NCBI GenBank assembly: GCA_015680685.1
Contig: MNCI01033529.1
Location: 1,251,121-1,315,120, forward strand
From: Gnetum montanum
Taxonomy: Eukaryota > Streptophyta > Gnetopsida > Gnetales > Gnetaceae
Direction of reading: 5' to 3'
DNA length: 64,000 bases
Below, piece by piece: positions 11,801-22,867 of the stretch. A program made the translations under genes and the position numbers. The notes beneath the pieces were generated by a model that searched no databases, was not told the origin of the DNA, and saw only the letters and a list, made by a program, of their open reading frames with translations. The number at the start of each line of letters is the position of its first letter. The first letter of the stretch is position 1.

Positions 11801-14214
11801 GTTTTCAATAGAATTATACATCAATGCACAAAGGCTGCTTACAACATATCGGGAAGGTGCTTCAAGAACGAGCACTAGAAAAACACCATACATCAAGCTT
11901 GGCCTTGTCATAGGGTGTGGCATAGGCCTACAACAAGGATACAATTGACTTACATAGGGCAATCACATCTAGCACTTTTGTGTGCATAAACTATCAAAAT
12001 TGAGAATATCACAATGTTACATTGCAATCTCACACATCCGATGATAGGAATAAATTTAGTGAGCATAATACATGGTATTTGGGAATGCTACCCAATCCTA
12101 GAAGGATATAGGACAAAATACCCAAGCCCATCCTAAGCTAAAAGGTTTAGGCCACTAGGAGCATACCAAGAAAGCACCATGATGTTTTGAGGAAAACCTA
12201 TCTTTGTTACAGAATGTACATGATCATCTATCATACTACATCCACTACACAATTGTCTCTACACATACACAAATAACCATTGCATTGAACTCACTACATG
12301 ACTACCATTGAACGAAAATGATTTAGGACATGAGCATAATGATTGAATAATGGAACATGCCAACTAAGTAGCCATCACCTACCATAGTGGGAATTTAAGG
12401 CATTGGCCACTCCTGGGCCATCAATATCTAGCATGGCCAAGGATACTATTTCATTCCATCTACTAACCCAATATCTATAGGGTTTAGGATAAATCATCGT
12501 CCTATATTAGTGCTGACCTAGCATAGAGAGGCAAACAAATCATGATGTACCTACTAATTCATCACAGCTAAGGTACTAATAAATCCACAACCCAATGTTG
12601 GAATTCTAAGACCAAATAATCAATTCATGAAGGCCTCAAGAGCACCTATCTTCCCCATAGACATATTTCTCACAAAATCAACTGAGGTCACCACTAGTCA
12701 CATCTTCGTACCTATGCTACCTACAAAGACTAAGACAACAGCTCAAAAATAGAGAAGTTAGTAGGAACATGATCAACACATTAGCCTCATATACAACCAT
12801 CAAGCATGATCATATAATATAGAAATATCATTATCATTATTTCATAAAGGGTAAGATATTAGCAACACACAAAGAGATCAATCATGTAGAATATTGATGG
12901 ATTAATTAGATACACTCACACAAAAGAATTCATCATGAGGCACACCCAGAGAGAGCTAGAACACTCTCAAAATTCAAAGATTCACATACAACAAACATTC
13001 CTAGCCACTAACACTGGTTCCAACCATGCTCAAAATCTCAACACATTCATCAAGGGCATGTGCAACAAGGAATCATTATCTCAACTCAAAAATAAGGTGG
13101 AAGACCAAAGTCTAGCCAACAATAGGTGTGCATAAAACCAATTCTCACTATGATAAGAAACATTAAGGAGGATGTGTCCACAAGAAAGACTCTCATCAAA
13201 AGAGGTGTTATCTTAACAAGAATCAATAATCACCCACACTAGAAGTCTTTGAATCAAAGTACCCAAATAAATGTCACCAATCAAAAGAGTGATGCCACAA
13301 ATCCTAGGGTAACACAGGGAGCACAACTCATGAAAGGTCAACAACAAGGGCAATCAGGCCTCAAGCACAAGAAGATGTCAAAAACAAGGACCACAAAAAT
13401 TTGACCTTGGGATGGAACAAATGGCCTTCAATCCATCCTCAACAACCCCAACAAAAAATCATCACACCACATAGAACACTAAGCCTTGTGTTACGAATGA
13501 TAGAAATGACAAAGGTAACACCCATGTAGAATTTGAATATGTAACCAAGAAGACATGCATACACAACTAGAAAAACATACAATTACAAACATGAATGTAT
13601 GAATTCTACTGGAAATGATCTTAATCCACCCAAAACAAGGCTCACCAAAAGCACATGTCCAAAGGCCCTCCATCTTGAGGTACTTTGGAACCAACATGTC
13701 CCAACTTTTAATTCCCATACTCACTATATCTAGGATGAGTGGGAGTGCAAGGATATCACATCCTACATAATTCAATCAATTTCATCTTAATACATGTCAT
13801 CTAGGTACAAACCAAAGCAAAGACTAGGTTTGATTCATCCCAGATGAATCACTAGAGACTAGAGATACGATCTCCTTAAGCAACAATGATTTATGAGTTG
13901 CCAATATAACTCTCCTCTACCATATCAATTGAAACCAAAACTAGTCCAACCACAAGTAAATAAGTGGAGGACAATACCAAAATGTAATTGTATACATCCT
14001 CAAAGAGAACAACATACATCAATTGCTCACAATGTAACATTGGTCCCCTCATCAAGAGCGTAAAAATATTATGATAAGGCAACTCTTCAAAGAATACATA
14101 AGGATATGATCCTAGATCACCTAGGTATCAATCCAAAGGGACCATTAATAGAACAAGCTCAATGGAGTAACACAACCAAAGAGCACATGCATATCACAAC
14201 ATGATTTCAAAAAT
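8819..14214 (-). other. LARD-like interior, non-coding
   Basis: About 5.4 kb. The longest frame, 134 codons at 8941-9345 minus, shows no domain or motif I know and overlaps other equally short frames. I found no zinc knuckle, DSGA, YVDD or integrase pattern on either strand. The first bases inside the left LTR form the polypurine tract. Confidence 0.7.
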
Positions 14215-14226
14215 GCTCTGATTCCA
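14215..14226 (-). other. LARD-like primer-binding site
   Basis: GCTCTGATTCCA on the + strand is TGGAATCAGAGC on the minus strand, one base from the usual initiator-Met site TGGTATCAGAGC. It lies two bases inside the 5' LTR. Confidence 0.85.
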
Positions 14227-14228
14227 TT

Positions 14229-14810
14229 TATAACATTGTTGCCCCAATGTTGTCCATCACCCCAAGGAATTCACTAAGATCCAATGGATCTGGGATGGAA
14301 GACCTAGGGAATATGCCTCTAACAAGCAAGCATCCCAAGAAAGGGTGCAAGAAACAACATAGCGTCTTAATATATGTATGGGAATGCACCTCAAGGAGGA
14401 TAACTAACTCCAAATGAGGACCATGCAAACAAGCACATAAGTAACCCTGTAGATAACATCAATGGAAGGGGAAATGATGCATCTACAAGGGATGGTGCCT
14501 CATCCCTAGATCCCTCAAGATTTGATCTAAGGTGTGGCTTGGCACCACACCAGAACTATCCAATCTTGGCTTCCTACATATCTATGACCACCATAGAATT
14601 AGGGCCATGTAGTTCTCCACGTGAGGGTAGTATGAATAGAACTTAGAGAGAGTTGCATTAGGAGGGTGTTTTGCTATTGACTTGGTACCACCAAGCCAGG
14701 ATGGGTTTTTCTAACACTTGAGAGCCACCCAAGGATACCTTAGAGTGTTCCACGGTCCTTAAACCATGGGGAGAGCCCAAGAGAACCACCACCCTAGGAC
14801 ATCTCTCATA
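14229..14810 (-). repeat. LARD-like 5' LTR
   Basis: Partner of 8237-8818. The + strand edge has decayed from TG to TA (TATAACATTG). It ends TCTCTCATA and is followed by ctcca, the target duplication. Confidence 0.9.
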
Positions 14811-16327
14811 CTCCAACTCTCTTTTTACCTTTAATAAACTCTCTTTTTCTACTAATCTCCTATCTATAACAATCAAATTATATTCTCCATCTCCATAGAA
14901 GCTTGGTTTCTTCATCCATTTACTAAAATTTTGATTTTGAGTACTTTCCTCTATTTAATATTCTTTACTTTTATTTTTCTCTTTTCTACTTGGTTCAAAA
15001 ACCTTCCTCTTGGTAGATGGATCAGAAATGATGTTTGGAGGCCTAAAAGTAGTTAATTTTTCATTTGATCATAGATTATATCTATTTTCTTCATTTTTAT
15101 TACACTTTTCATCCAATGATATATCCTCTTTAGAAATTTGATAGAGAAAAGGTATTACTGGATCCATTCTTAGAAGATTTCCTTGTGTAATGAACACTAG
15201 ATAGCTCATCATCAAATTCAACATCAAGGAAGTTGGACATAGCAAGATCATTATCATCCTCATTGTCTTCTAACTTAGTGTCTTGATGGTTAGGTTTTCT
15301 ATTTTTATTTTCCTCATTTATTTTAACCTTTGCCAAAGTTTTTTCTAGTTTCACTACTTTGTTGGACAAGTCTCTCATTAGCTATTCTTTTTTAGATTCT
15401 TTGCTTTCTAACTCTTTCTCTATATTAATATGAGAAGGCCATGGTAATGTTTTAAGTAGGGAAAAATATTGCATAAGAATCATCATTTTTTCTTCTCTTT
15501 TTTGAGTTGTTATAATTTCTTCATTGTTTAAGTTTAATTATTTTTCTAATTGTATAACTTGACCAAAGTAGTCATTCAATGTTGACAGGTTTGGAGTTCT
15601 TCTTAACCAAATTGAAATATATTAATATTCACAACCTTAAGATAAGTATCTCTAAGCATTTTATTTGATGGTCTATACTATCTTTGAAAAAGCCCACAAA
15701 TTCTTTGAAATGTAATGTTGAAATCTCTAAATGACTCCTTAACTCCTTGCTTAGCTTGTACTAGCCCACAATACACTGATTGCCAAATTGGATCAAGAAA
15801 AGGCTTTTCATCCCATTCCAACTTGTGATACTATTTCTTGGCAAGTTTGAATATCAAATTTAAGTCATATCCTTTAAATTTGCTACAAACAACCTACAAG
15901 CTTGGTCTTGGTGTTGAATATTTGCATGAGCTAATGCTAGCTCAAATAAGTGAATGTATTCTTTAGCCAAGTAAGCTTTGCTAGGAATAAAAGGTTCAAG
16001 CAAATATTTGTAAATTTCTTTAGCAATATCGATGTAATTTTGAAACCTTAATGATGTAACTCCTTGCCAAGGATTCATTGGTTGTGGATTTTCCATCTTA
16101 CTAGAATTCCTTTTGATTTTTGAACTCTTATATTTCTTTTCCCTTCTCTTATAGACTAATAAATCAAATAGAAGAGGTGATCTTCTTGTCCTTCTAGTTT
16201 TTACTTCACTACTTGTTCCAAACTTATAAAACTTTTTTTGTTCTTCCTTTGATGAATAATTAGTGTTAAAATCAAAAAATTGTTTAGAAGTTTTGAAATC
16301 TTTTAGACCTCTATTTTGTTTAGTCAT
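14811..16327 (-). pseudogene. G-0 gag remnant
   Basis: The frame opens at 16327 on the minus strand and runs 155 codons. It is basic at first, then holds FELALAHANIQHQDQACRLF, the N-terminal half of a retrotransposon Gag core. After a stop, other frames continue with WDEKPFLDPIWQSVY and ESFRDFNITFQRI. An acidic frame (15378-15130) and a short frame before the LARD insertion complete the gag-to-protease linker. The order of the core resembles the open gag at 63570, so the two elements belong to one lineage. Many stops make it a pseudogene. Confidence 0.75.
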
Positions 16328-16356
16328 TAATTAAAAATAATTATTACTTTTCTTTC

Positions 16357-16461
16357 AAGCCTTCCTAGCACCAAAAAGAACTGTTGGTGTGCTAGGACTA
16401 TCGATCTCTTTGAATGTAATGAACTTAGGTAATAAATGTTCTTGCCCTCCTTCCAACACCA
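16357..16461 (-). other. G-0 primer-binding region, duplicated
   Basis: On the minus strand two similar sites occur about 85 bases apart: TTTTTGGTGTTGGAAGGAGG (near 16446-16465) and TTTTTGGTGCTAGGAAGG (near 16360-16378). Both resemble the primer site of G-D at 63203, TTTTTAGCGCTAGAAGGAGG. The outer one is probably the used site; the inner one may be a local duplication. Confidence 0.5.
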
Positions 16462-16464
16462 AAA

Positions 16465-18961
16465 AGAACCATTTGGGACCATCAACATTTTCCTTTAGTC
16501 TTGTGACTAGGATCACAAGAAATGAAGGTGTTCTTTCAAACTTGGGTTTAGGTGCTTGTTGGTCTCTAGCAACACCCAGGCTCATATACCTCCAAATAAA
16601 CTCTGTGGTAATAGAGTGACCTAAGCCTAAATGTGTGTTGCTATTGTGAATGTTAAAATGGTTGGGTGTGTGTATGAAACTGTAATTTTCTATTATAACA
16701 AAAATTTAGCTAACTTGGTCAAATACTGTGAGTTATTAAAGATTCCTATTTTGTCAAGTTACTTAGTTTATATAGTCCCTATAGTACATGAAACAAATAA
16801 AATTTGACAAAAAATTCTTGAGCACAATTCTGCCAAAATCTACTCCTAATTTTCCCCAGAGAAAAAGTTCCACAAGAAAATTAGGAATAGAGTGAGATTC
16901 AATGGATTTAGAAAAAAAAAGAAAAGAAAGGTTGATTTGTGTGAAATCTTAAACATTTAAGTAAGATAAATTAACATGAGGAAAAACTTCATAATAAAGC
17001 TATTCCATTTTAATCTAAATATTATGAATTTTCCAAACCCTCTAAGCTCAACAAGAAATTTCGTAAAAGACACTCTTACTTAACTACCAAAACACTTTGT
17101 AAATGTCAAATTACAAGTTTTTATTTGGCTAGTTAATAGTTGTCAAGAATTGCAAACAATAGAGCTTTCAAAAAATTGATAATTTTAATATTTAAATATT
17201 AAAGAAATAAAAATTTTAAAAAAATGAAGCTATTTTAGTCATCTCAAAGTATCAAATATTTTTCTAGACCCTCTAGACTCAAATAGGAAATTTCATTAAG
17301 ACATCACTATTACTTGCTCAAGATGCATTTCAAAGACAACATAAGCTCTTTTATGCCAACCAAATAGAAGTCTAGAATTGTGAAAAAATAGAGCTATAAG
17401 AACAATTTAGAAAATATGAAAATTAAATGCTAAGCTCAATACTATATAAACCATTAGCTAATCAACTAAGGAAAAATGAGAAGAAAAAATCTCATAAGAT
17501 TAAAATAAAGCAGCTGAATTGATGCCTTTAGCAAGCCATGCTTTACAAAAAATCTTCAATATGTCTTTTCCAAGTTTTCTTCATTTTATCTTCCTGGAGT
17601 TGAATATTTCTTAGATCCTAACATAGATCTTTAAGTGCCTAAGACTTACACTGAATTGATATAACATAAGAATTAGGTAAAGAAAATAGGCTCTCCTTTG
17701 TTTCTACATTTGCTTCACTTTGAAGTCATTTAGGAATCACAAATAGGAGAGAGTTTTTTGGGTGAATGATAATAGTAGACTTGGATTTTCCATCAGCAAT
17801 ACTAGTAGGATGAGACAAAGAATCATGAAGATCAACCATTTTGAGAGTTAAGGACATCCCTCAAAGATTAACCTTCAGATTTATTCCTCCCTCTAATAGA
17901 TTCAAATTTAATCAAAAATAAAACATGTTGTATGGAACTACCTGCAACTTATGATTATATCCAATAATAAAAGGATGTTGATTGAAACCCAAGTAAAAAG
18001 TGCAATCACGACAATTAGAAATACATATTCTCCTTCTCGTTGTAATGACTTGAACTCTTTCACAATGCTCAACCCTTACTACTTTTCCAAGAACAACAAT
18101 GGAATCAAAGCATCCATATATAGTTGCAAATTTGAGAGGTGCTAGTATGTAGATTATTGCATTATGATAGTTTAAAACCTTTACTAAAGATGCATCCATG
18201 TCCAAAGAGTGTTTCATTACTGATGCCTTATTTATTCCTTCAACAAACATCTTTCTCATCATAATAATAATTGTGGGTGGACCTATGATTGTGAAAAGTG
18301 AAAATGGGTCAAGTATGTTGCAATGGTCTCTATGTGTTGTAAACTTTCAAATGGTTGAAATTGTTGTTACTTTTCTATTCTACTTGTTGCTAAAAGTAGA
18401 ACTTTAGGCCTTAAGAAAAGTGATTTTGTGGTGTCCTTATGCAAGTCAAACCAAGAAAAGTATTTGCATGATAAATCATTGCTATAATATTTTTTATCAA
18501 AAAAAAAGAAAAAAAAAAAGAAAAAACTCTCTAGTATTGTATGCATATCTTGCTTTTGAAATACATAGAAATGGGATTTACCATGCAATGCAAAATTCTT
18601 AAGTATTAACCTCAATTTTTTGTTTGCATCTTCTAGAATGCAACTAAATTTTGCTCTTATTTGTGCATACTTCAATGTTTTTCAATTTGCCTTTTGTCCA
18701 GCATGGAAGTAGTTCATTGGTCTATAATGCATTTATTGGGTTGTTGGGACACCAAAATAATTGTAATACAAGAACACCTCAAAATATATCGTCCATTTAG
18801 AACTTTGCAATTCAGTACTACCCATAACACATTTATTTGTTATATCATTTTTGGATGCTTTATCATCTTCACCATCTTAAAATAAAACAAAGTGGATGAT
18901 AAATGGAATCCCCTTTTAGTCATAAATTTTGCTCCATAAAATGGCCAAAATGTGCTAACAC
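16465..18961 (-). repeat. G-0 right (5') LTR
   Basis: About 2.5 kb, the more complete LTR copy. Its upper edge at 18961 (TGTTAGCACA on the minus strand) mirrors 1916. Its lower part (about 16520-17545) is repeated again at 20620-21725. It contains several A/T-rich runs and no gene. The lower edge is set by the adjoining primer site and is approximate. Confidence 0.65.
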
Positions 18962-19080
18962 AAACATGGTGAACAATTTGGTTTGAATTGCATTATTTAT
19001 CATCGTATTTTAATATTGATGATTTTTAGAAAGAGCTTGGACAATCTTTTGAATTTGTACTCATTGATTATAGTGACATA
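18962..19080 (+). repeat. Repeat B, copy 2
   Basis: Matches 234-350, starting 'aaacatggtgaacaatttgg' and ending 'gattatagtgac'. It abuts the upper edge of the G-0 right LTR. Confidence 0.6.
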
Positions 19081-19789
19081 CATATTTGAATGTAATAAAG
19101 CTTTATTTCATTTTGTAAATTATGGATAGTAATATGGATGCTATATAAGGAAACCAAAGCCAATGAGATTTGAACCAACTAGACTAACTATGATTGAGAT
19201 AAAGAATTTTAACACAAAATTAAATCAGATGCCTAAATGATTGCTATAGCATTAGCCTCTTCTTATTTCTTTGGTTTTTGTAGTAAAATTTTATTTTTTG
19301 GAGTTCTTGGAATATGGATTTTTTGAATTTCTTCATGACTTTGAATTTTTTGGGTGAAATTTCAGTATTTTATATGGTTTTTAGGCAATTAATTTGATTG
19401 TTCATACATTTTATTTTAGCAATGCTATCTACATTTGGTTTAGTGATGATGCATATATCAGTGTAAAAATTAAAATCATTCCCTTTCTTTACTATTTAAC
19501 TATTGGCATTTGCCCTCCTTTTAATGCCAATTAAGTTGTTGAAACACACCTCTTTCCTAGCACTCTTCCTAACACCAGTTAGGCTATTGTGGCAAGGAAA
19601 CAACTTTTATTTATCTTGTTTTAGGTGGTTGCTGTTCTTTGTTACTACTAAGATATGGATAACTCCAATTAGGTTCTCTTAGTAAAAATGAGCTAAATGT
19701 GATTAACTAATTTCTCTAAGAGACCTCTTTTATTTATATAACCATTAAGCTAATGAGCTAAATATGACTGAGTATTTTCAACAATAAAA
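19081..19789. other. No recognisable gene
   Basis: AT-rich sequence with no long frame, LTR edge or known motif. The last part may be upstream leader of the ORF2 fragment that follows. Confidence 0.4.
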
Positions 19790-20570
19790 TCTCCATAAGA
19801 AAGGTGGCCCCAAAGAGACCAATAATGAGAGGACCTTCCTAAAGAAGGAGAAATTTGCCCAAAGGCTATGAAAGAGGCCAACTGGGAAAAAAACCTTCCA
19901 AGTAGAACATGTAGAGTAAGAGGCCCAATTATATAGCATCCATCAACAAACTCCTATCATTAAGCACTCAGCTCAAGAAGTGGCAAAAGTTCCACCAACA
20001 CCTAAACAAGGGCAAACCCTCACGCTATCTTCAAAATGCCTTCAAGCCATACAAGAAAAATCAATCATGCTCACAATAATTTTGGAATTGGACTTTGCTT
20101 CTTTCATGGAATTTGATTGAAAAGCAATGAAGATGCAACTCTAAGCATCTTCACTATGGCCTACCCTATCTAATAGTGGTGAATGGTATCTAGGAGAAAC
20201 TTATCAATTCTTGAAAAATAAATAGGTTGATGAAATAGTGAAAATTGAAGGAGTATCTATGCTATATTCAATAAAGGCAATCATCAAGGCCCTTAACATT
20301 CCAAATAAAGGAGCCAATGTGGCAAAGATTTTAACAAGGTTAGACACCAATGCCAAAATGCTATGGTTCTAAAGGACATATAGAAAAGAAAAAAAGGATT
20401 ACAATGAGCTCACAACCGAAGAGAAAATATATTTCAAGATTGAAACCTATCATTTATTTTTAACCAAAAGGCTTAATAGAATATCAACATATGCAGCCAT
20501 AGGAAGTGCCATTTTTATGGGAAATTTCAATGCTATCATTACCCATTGTTGGGAACCATTTGAGACAAAA
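19790..20570 (+). pseudogene. Fragment of the Athila-type extra ORF (ORF2)
   Basis: A frame with several stops corresponds to ORF2 of G-C (54247-53200 minus). Both share EEKIYFKIETYH versus EERIYFKIGTYH, then ISTYAAIGSAI versus ISMYAARGSAI, and a similar Pro- and Gln-rich start. The start codon region reads 'aaaggtggccccaaag', where G-C has ATGGCCCCTAAA, so the ATG appears lost. It is cut near 20570 and lies beside a G-0 LTR fragment. No LTR of its own is visible. Confidence 0.7.
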
Positions 20571-20619
20571 CCACCAACATGTTGTGGCCTCATGATCTCA
20601 TGACCCTTGAGGGATAATA

Positions 20620-21725
20620 AGATTGAAGGTGTTCTTCAAATAGGGTTTAGGTGCTTGTTGGTCTCTAGCAACACCAAGACCCAGATACCTCCAAATAGAC
20701 TTAGTAGTTATAAAATCAACTGATCATGAGTATGTGCTTGTTGATCTCTAGCAACACCAATACCTAGATACCTCCAAATAGACTCAGTAGTTATAAAATC
20801 AACTGATCATGAGTATGTGCTTGTTGTTGTGAATATTAAAATTATTAGGTTGTATAAAACTATAATAAACTATTATAAAAGATATTCAGTGAACATTGTC
20901 AAATACTATCAGTTGTTGAAGATTCCTATTTTTTCTAATCACTTAATCTATATGACCCTTATAATACCTACTTGTAACAAATAAAATTTTTCAAAAATTT
21001 TTAAGCAAAATCCTACAAATCTAGTCCTAATTTATCCTAGAGAGAAAATTCCACAAGAAAACTAGAAATAGAACAAGATTCAATGGATTTATAAAGAGAA
21101 AGAAATGAAAAGTAGATTTGTGTGAAATCTCAAATATTTAAGCAAGATAAACTGACATGATGAAACACTTCACAACAAAGTTATTCCTAATTCAATAAAT
21201 ACAAATTATCCAAACTTCCTAATCCTAACAAGTAATTTCATAAAGATAATCTTATTAATACTACCAAAAATCATAGCATAAATGACAAAGTACAAGTCTT
21301 TATTTTGGCTAGTTAATAATTGTCAAAGATTGCATTCAATAGAACCCCAAAAATTTGAGAATTTTTTGATTGAAATACTATAAAAATACACTTTAAAATA
21401 ATGAAGCTATTTTAATTATTCCAAATTAACAAAGATTTTTCTATATTCTCTATGCTCAAAATAGGAAATTTCATTTAGACATTACTGTTAAATTTCTCTT
21501 AAATCTTTTCAACAACATAAGCTCTTCTATGGCTAATCTAACAAAAGTCTAATATTGCACAAAAGAAAAGCTCTAAAATCAATCTAGGAAAAATCCCAAA
21601 ATTAAATGCCAAGCACAATATTATCTAATCCATTAGCTAAGTAATGAAAACAAAATCAGAAGAAATGAACTCACATGATTAAAACAAAGTAGCTGAATTA
21701 ATGTCTTTAGCATGTCATCTTACAA
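20620..21725 (-). repeat. Partial G-0 LTR, third copy
   Basis: Colinear with 16520-17545. Examples are 'ttaggtgcttgttggtctct' at 20647 and 16548, and 'gattcctattt' at 20921 and 16739. It lacks the upper two thirds of the LTR, so it is a truncated solo copy. Confidence 0.75.
20652..20817 (+). repeat. 83-bp tandem duplication
   Basis: Two nearly identical 83-bp units (20652-20734 and 20735-20817), each starting 'tgcttgttg' and ending 'catgagtatg'. The matching part of the G-0 LTR near 16553 has one unit, so the duplication happened in this copy. Confidence 0.9.
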
Positions 21726-21860
21726 GAAGATGATTAAAAGATTTTTTAGTGGTTCACCACCTCTATTAAAGCATAATAACATTTATAGGTAAGAATATTT
21801 ATCACCATTTTGGGTTGATTTCATCTACTAAGTTATTCATTATTTAACCTTGAATGTCAT

Positions 21861-22707
21861 TGATGAATCACATTTTTCATTTGCTCCAACATTAGGTACT
21901 TGATGTTGAAGCCTCAACGTTGAGTATTCAACATTAGATCTAAGATGTGATGTCAAGTATTCAATGTCATGGGATATACACCAACCTATAAATATAAAGC
22001 TTGAGCTCACAATTTCCATAGATATATTTTTTTACTTAGAGTAGCAAAGCTCTTGCAATTTGTTTTCTTTGGAGTTAGAATATTTTCTAAGTGCTTGCAG
22101 TAGGAGTCTAAGCATGTATGGATCTTTGTTCAAACACTGATGTACCTAAGTGCAGCAGTGTGATAGGAATAAAAATGAACTCTTTTAACAATCCTTGCAA
22201 CACTAAGAATAGATTAATGTTTTATTTAATGCATCTTACTTTAATGCATTTAAATTAAGCAATTAATTTTCAATTATTGCTAAACACAAGCACAACCACT
22301 TCAAGCATACATATAGTGCTTGGTAACACAACACTGCATAACATTTGGTAGCCTAGTAGCACTATATGTGTTCAAGATCTATCTAGGAAAGTGGGATGGG
22401 TACTTGTGTTAGGATAGCTAGGTAGTGAATGAATTAGATCTTAAATTACTTTACCTTTCATTCTTGTTGTAAGTGATTAAACTTATAAAACATAAAATAA
22501 GAAAAATCATGTACCTCAATTACACTTAAACCATACCCTTAAGCTTCACAAGTGTAGTTGGAAAGATAAAAAATGTTCTTAATGCCCATTTCACTTCCTA
22601 GAGGAACTAATGTATTGGAAATATAGGTCCATAGAATTTGACCAGATTGGGCATAAATGCCTTAGTGAATTTTATGTTTGGGCAGAAGGGTACCTTGCCA
22701 CTCATCA
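21861..22707 (+). repeat. G-A 5' LTR
   Basis: Starts TGATGAATCAC and ends CACTCATCA. A TATA-like 'cctataaatataaag' lies near 21985. The second half is closely matched by 31310-31884. Confidence 0.9.
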
Positions 22708-22722
22708 TTAGCATCATTGTGG
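22708..22722 (+). other. G-A primer-binding site (degraded)
   Basis: TTAGCATCATTGTGG corresponds to the better kept TTGGCACTGTTGCCAGGG in G-B (36137), with changes that fit long decay. Confidence 0.65.
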
Positions 22723-22867
22723 AAGACTTTTTGATTGTTTTGTGTACTATTTAGGATTTAGTAAAAATCATTCAAAATCATTAGAATAAACCTTAGAGTC
22801 ATATCATATTTTACAATTACTATAATAAAATTTAAAAGAACACTATGTTTTTATCATCTAATTAAAA

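Larger units (their letters stand above)
8237..14810 (-). mobile_element. LARD-like LTR element without recognisable genes
   Basis: Two 582-bp direct repeats (8237-8818 and 14229-14810) enclose about 5.4 kb. The flanking pentamers are identical, ctcca at 8232-8236 and 14811-14815. Orientation is minus: a reversed tRNA-Met type primer site adjoins the right LTR, and a reversed purine tract, 'atcctccccta' on the + strand, adjoins the left LTR. LTR identity is roughly 88% by eye. The interior shows only short frames without gag, protease, RT or integrase motifs. This is the structure of a large retrotransposon derivative that depends on another element's proteins. Confidence 0.9.
340..18961 (-). 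mobile_element. G-0: degraded Ty3/Gypsy element hosting two nested insertions
   Basis: Related sequences at about 340-1916 and 16465-18961 lie at the two ends of minus-strand gag, protease and RNase H-like remnants, so I read them as 3' and 5' LTRs. On the + strand both end in 'gccaaca' or 'gctaaca', giving a minus-strand LTR start of TGTTRGCACA. The interior is split by C1 (2287-7419) and by a LARD-like element (8237-14810); removing both brings gag, PR and RNase H-like pieces into order. No RT or integrase remnant was found, so the element is internally deleted as well as broken by stops. I could not find a TSD, and the lower edge of each LTR is approximate. Confidence 0.7.

Noticed and set aside
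15860-16327. Independent basic host protein
   Set aside because: The C-terminal half matches a retrotransposon Gag core and a primer-site region lies just upstream, so it belongs to G-0.
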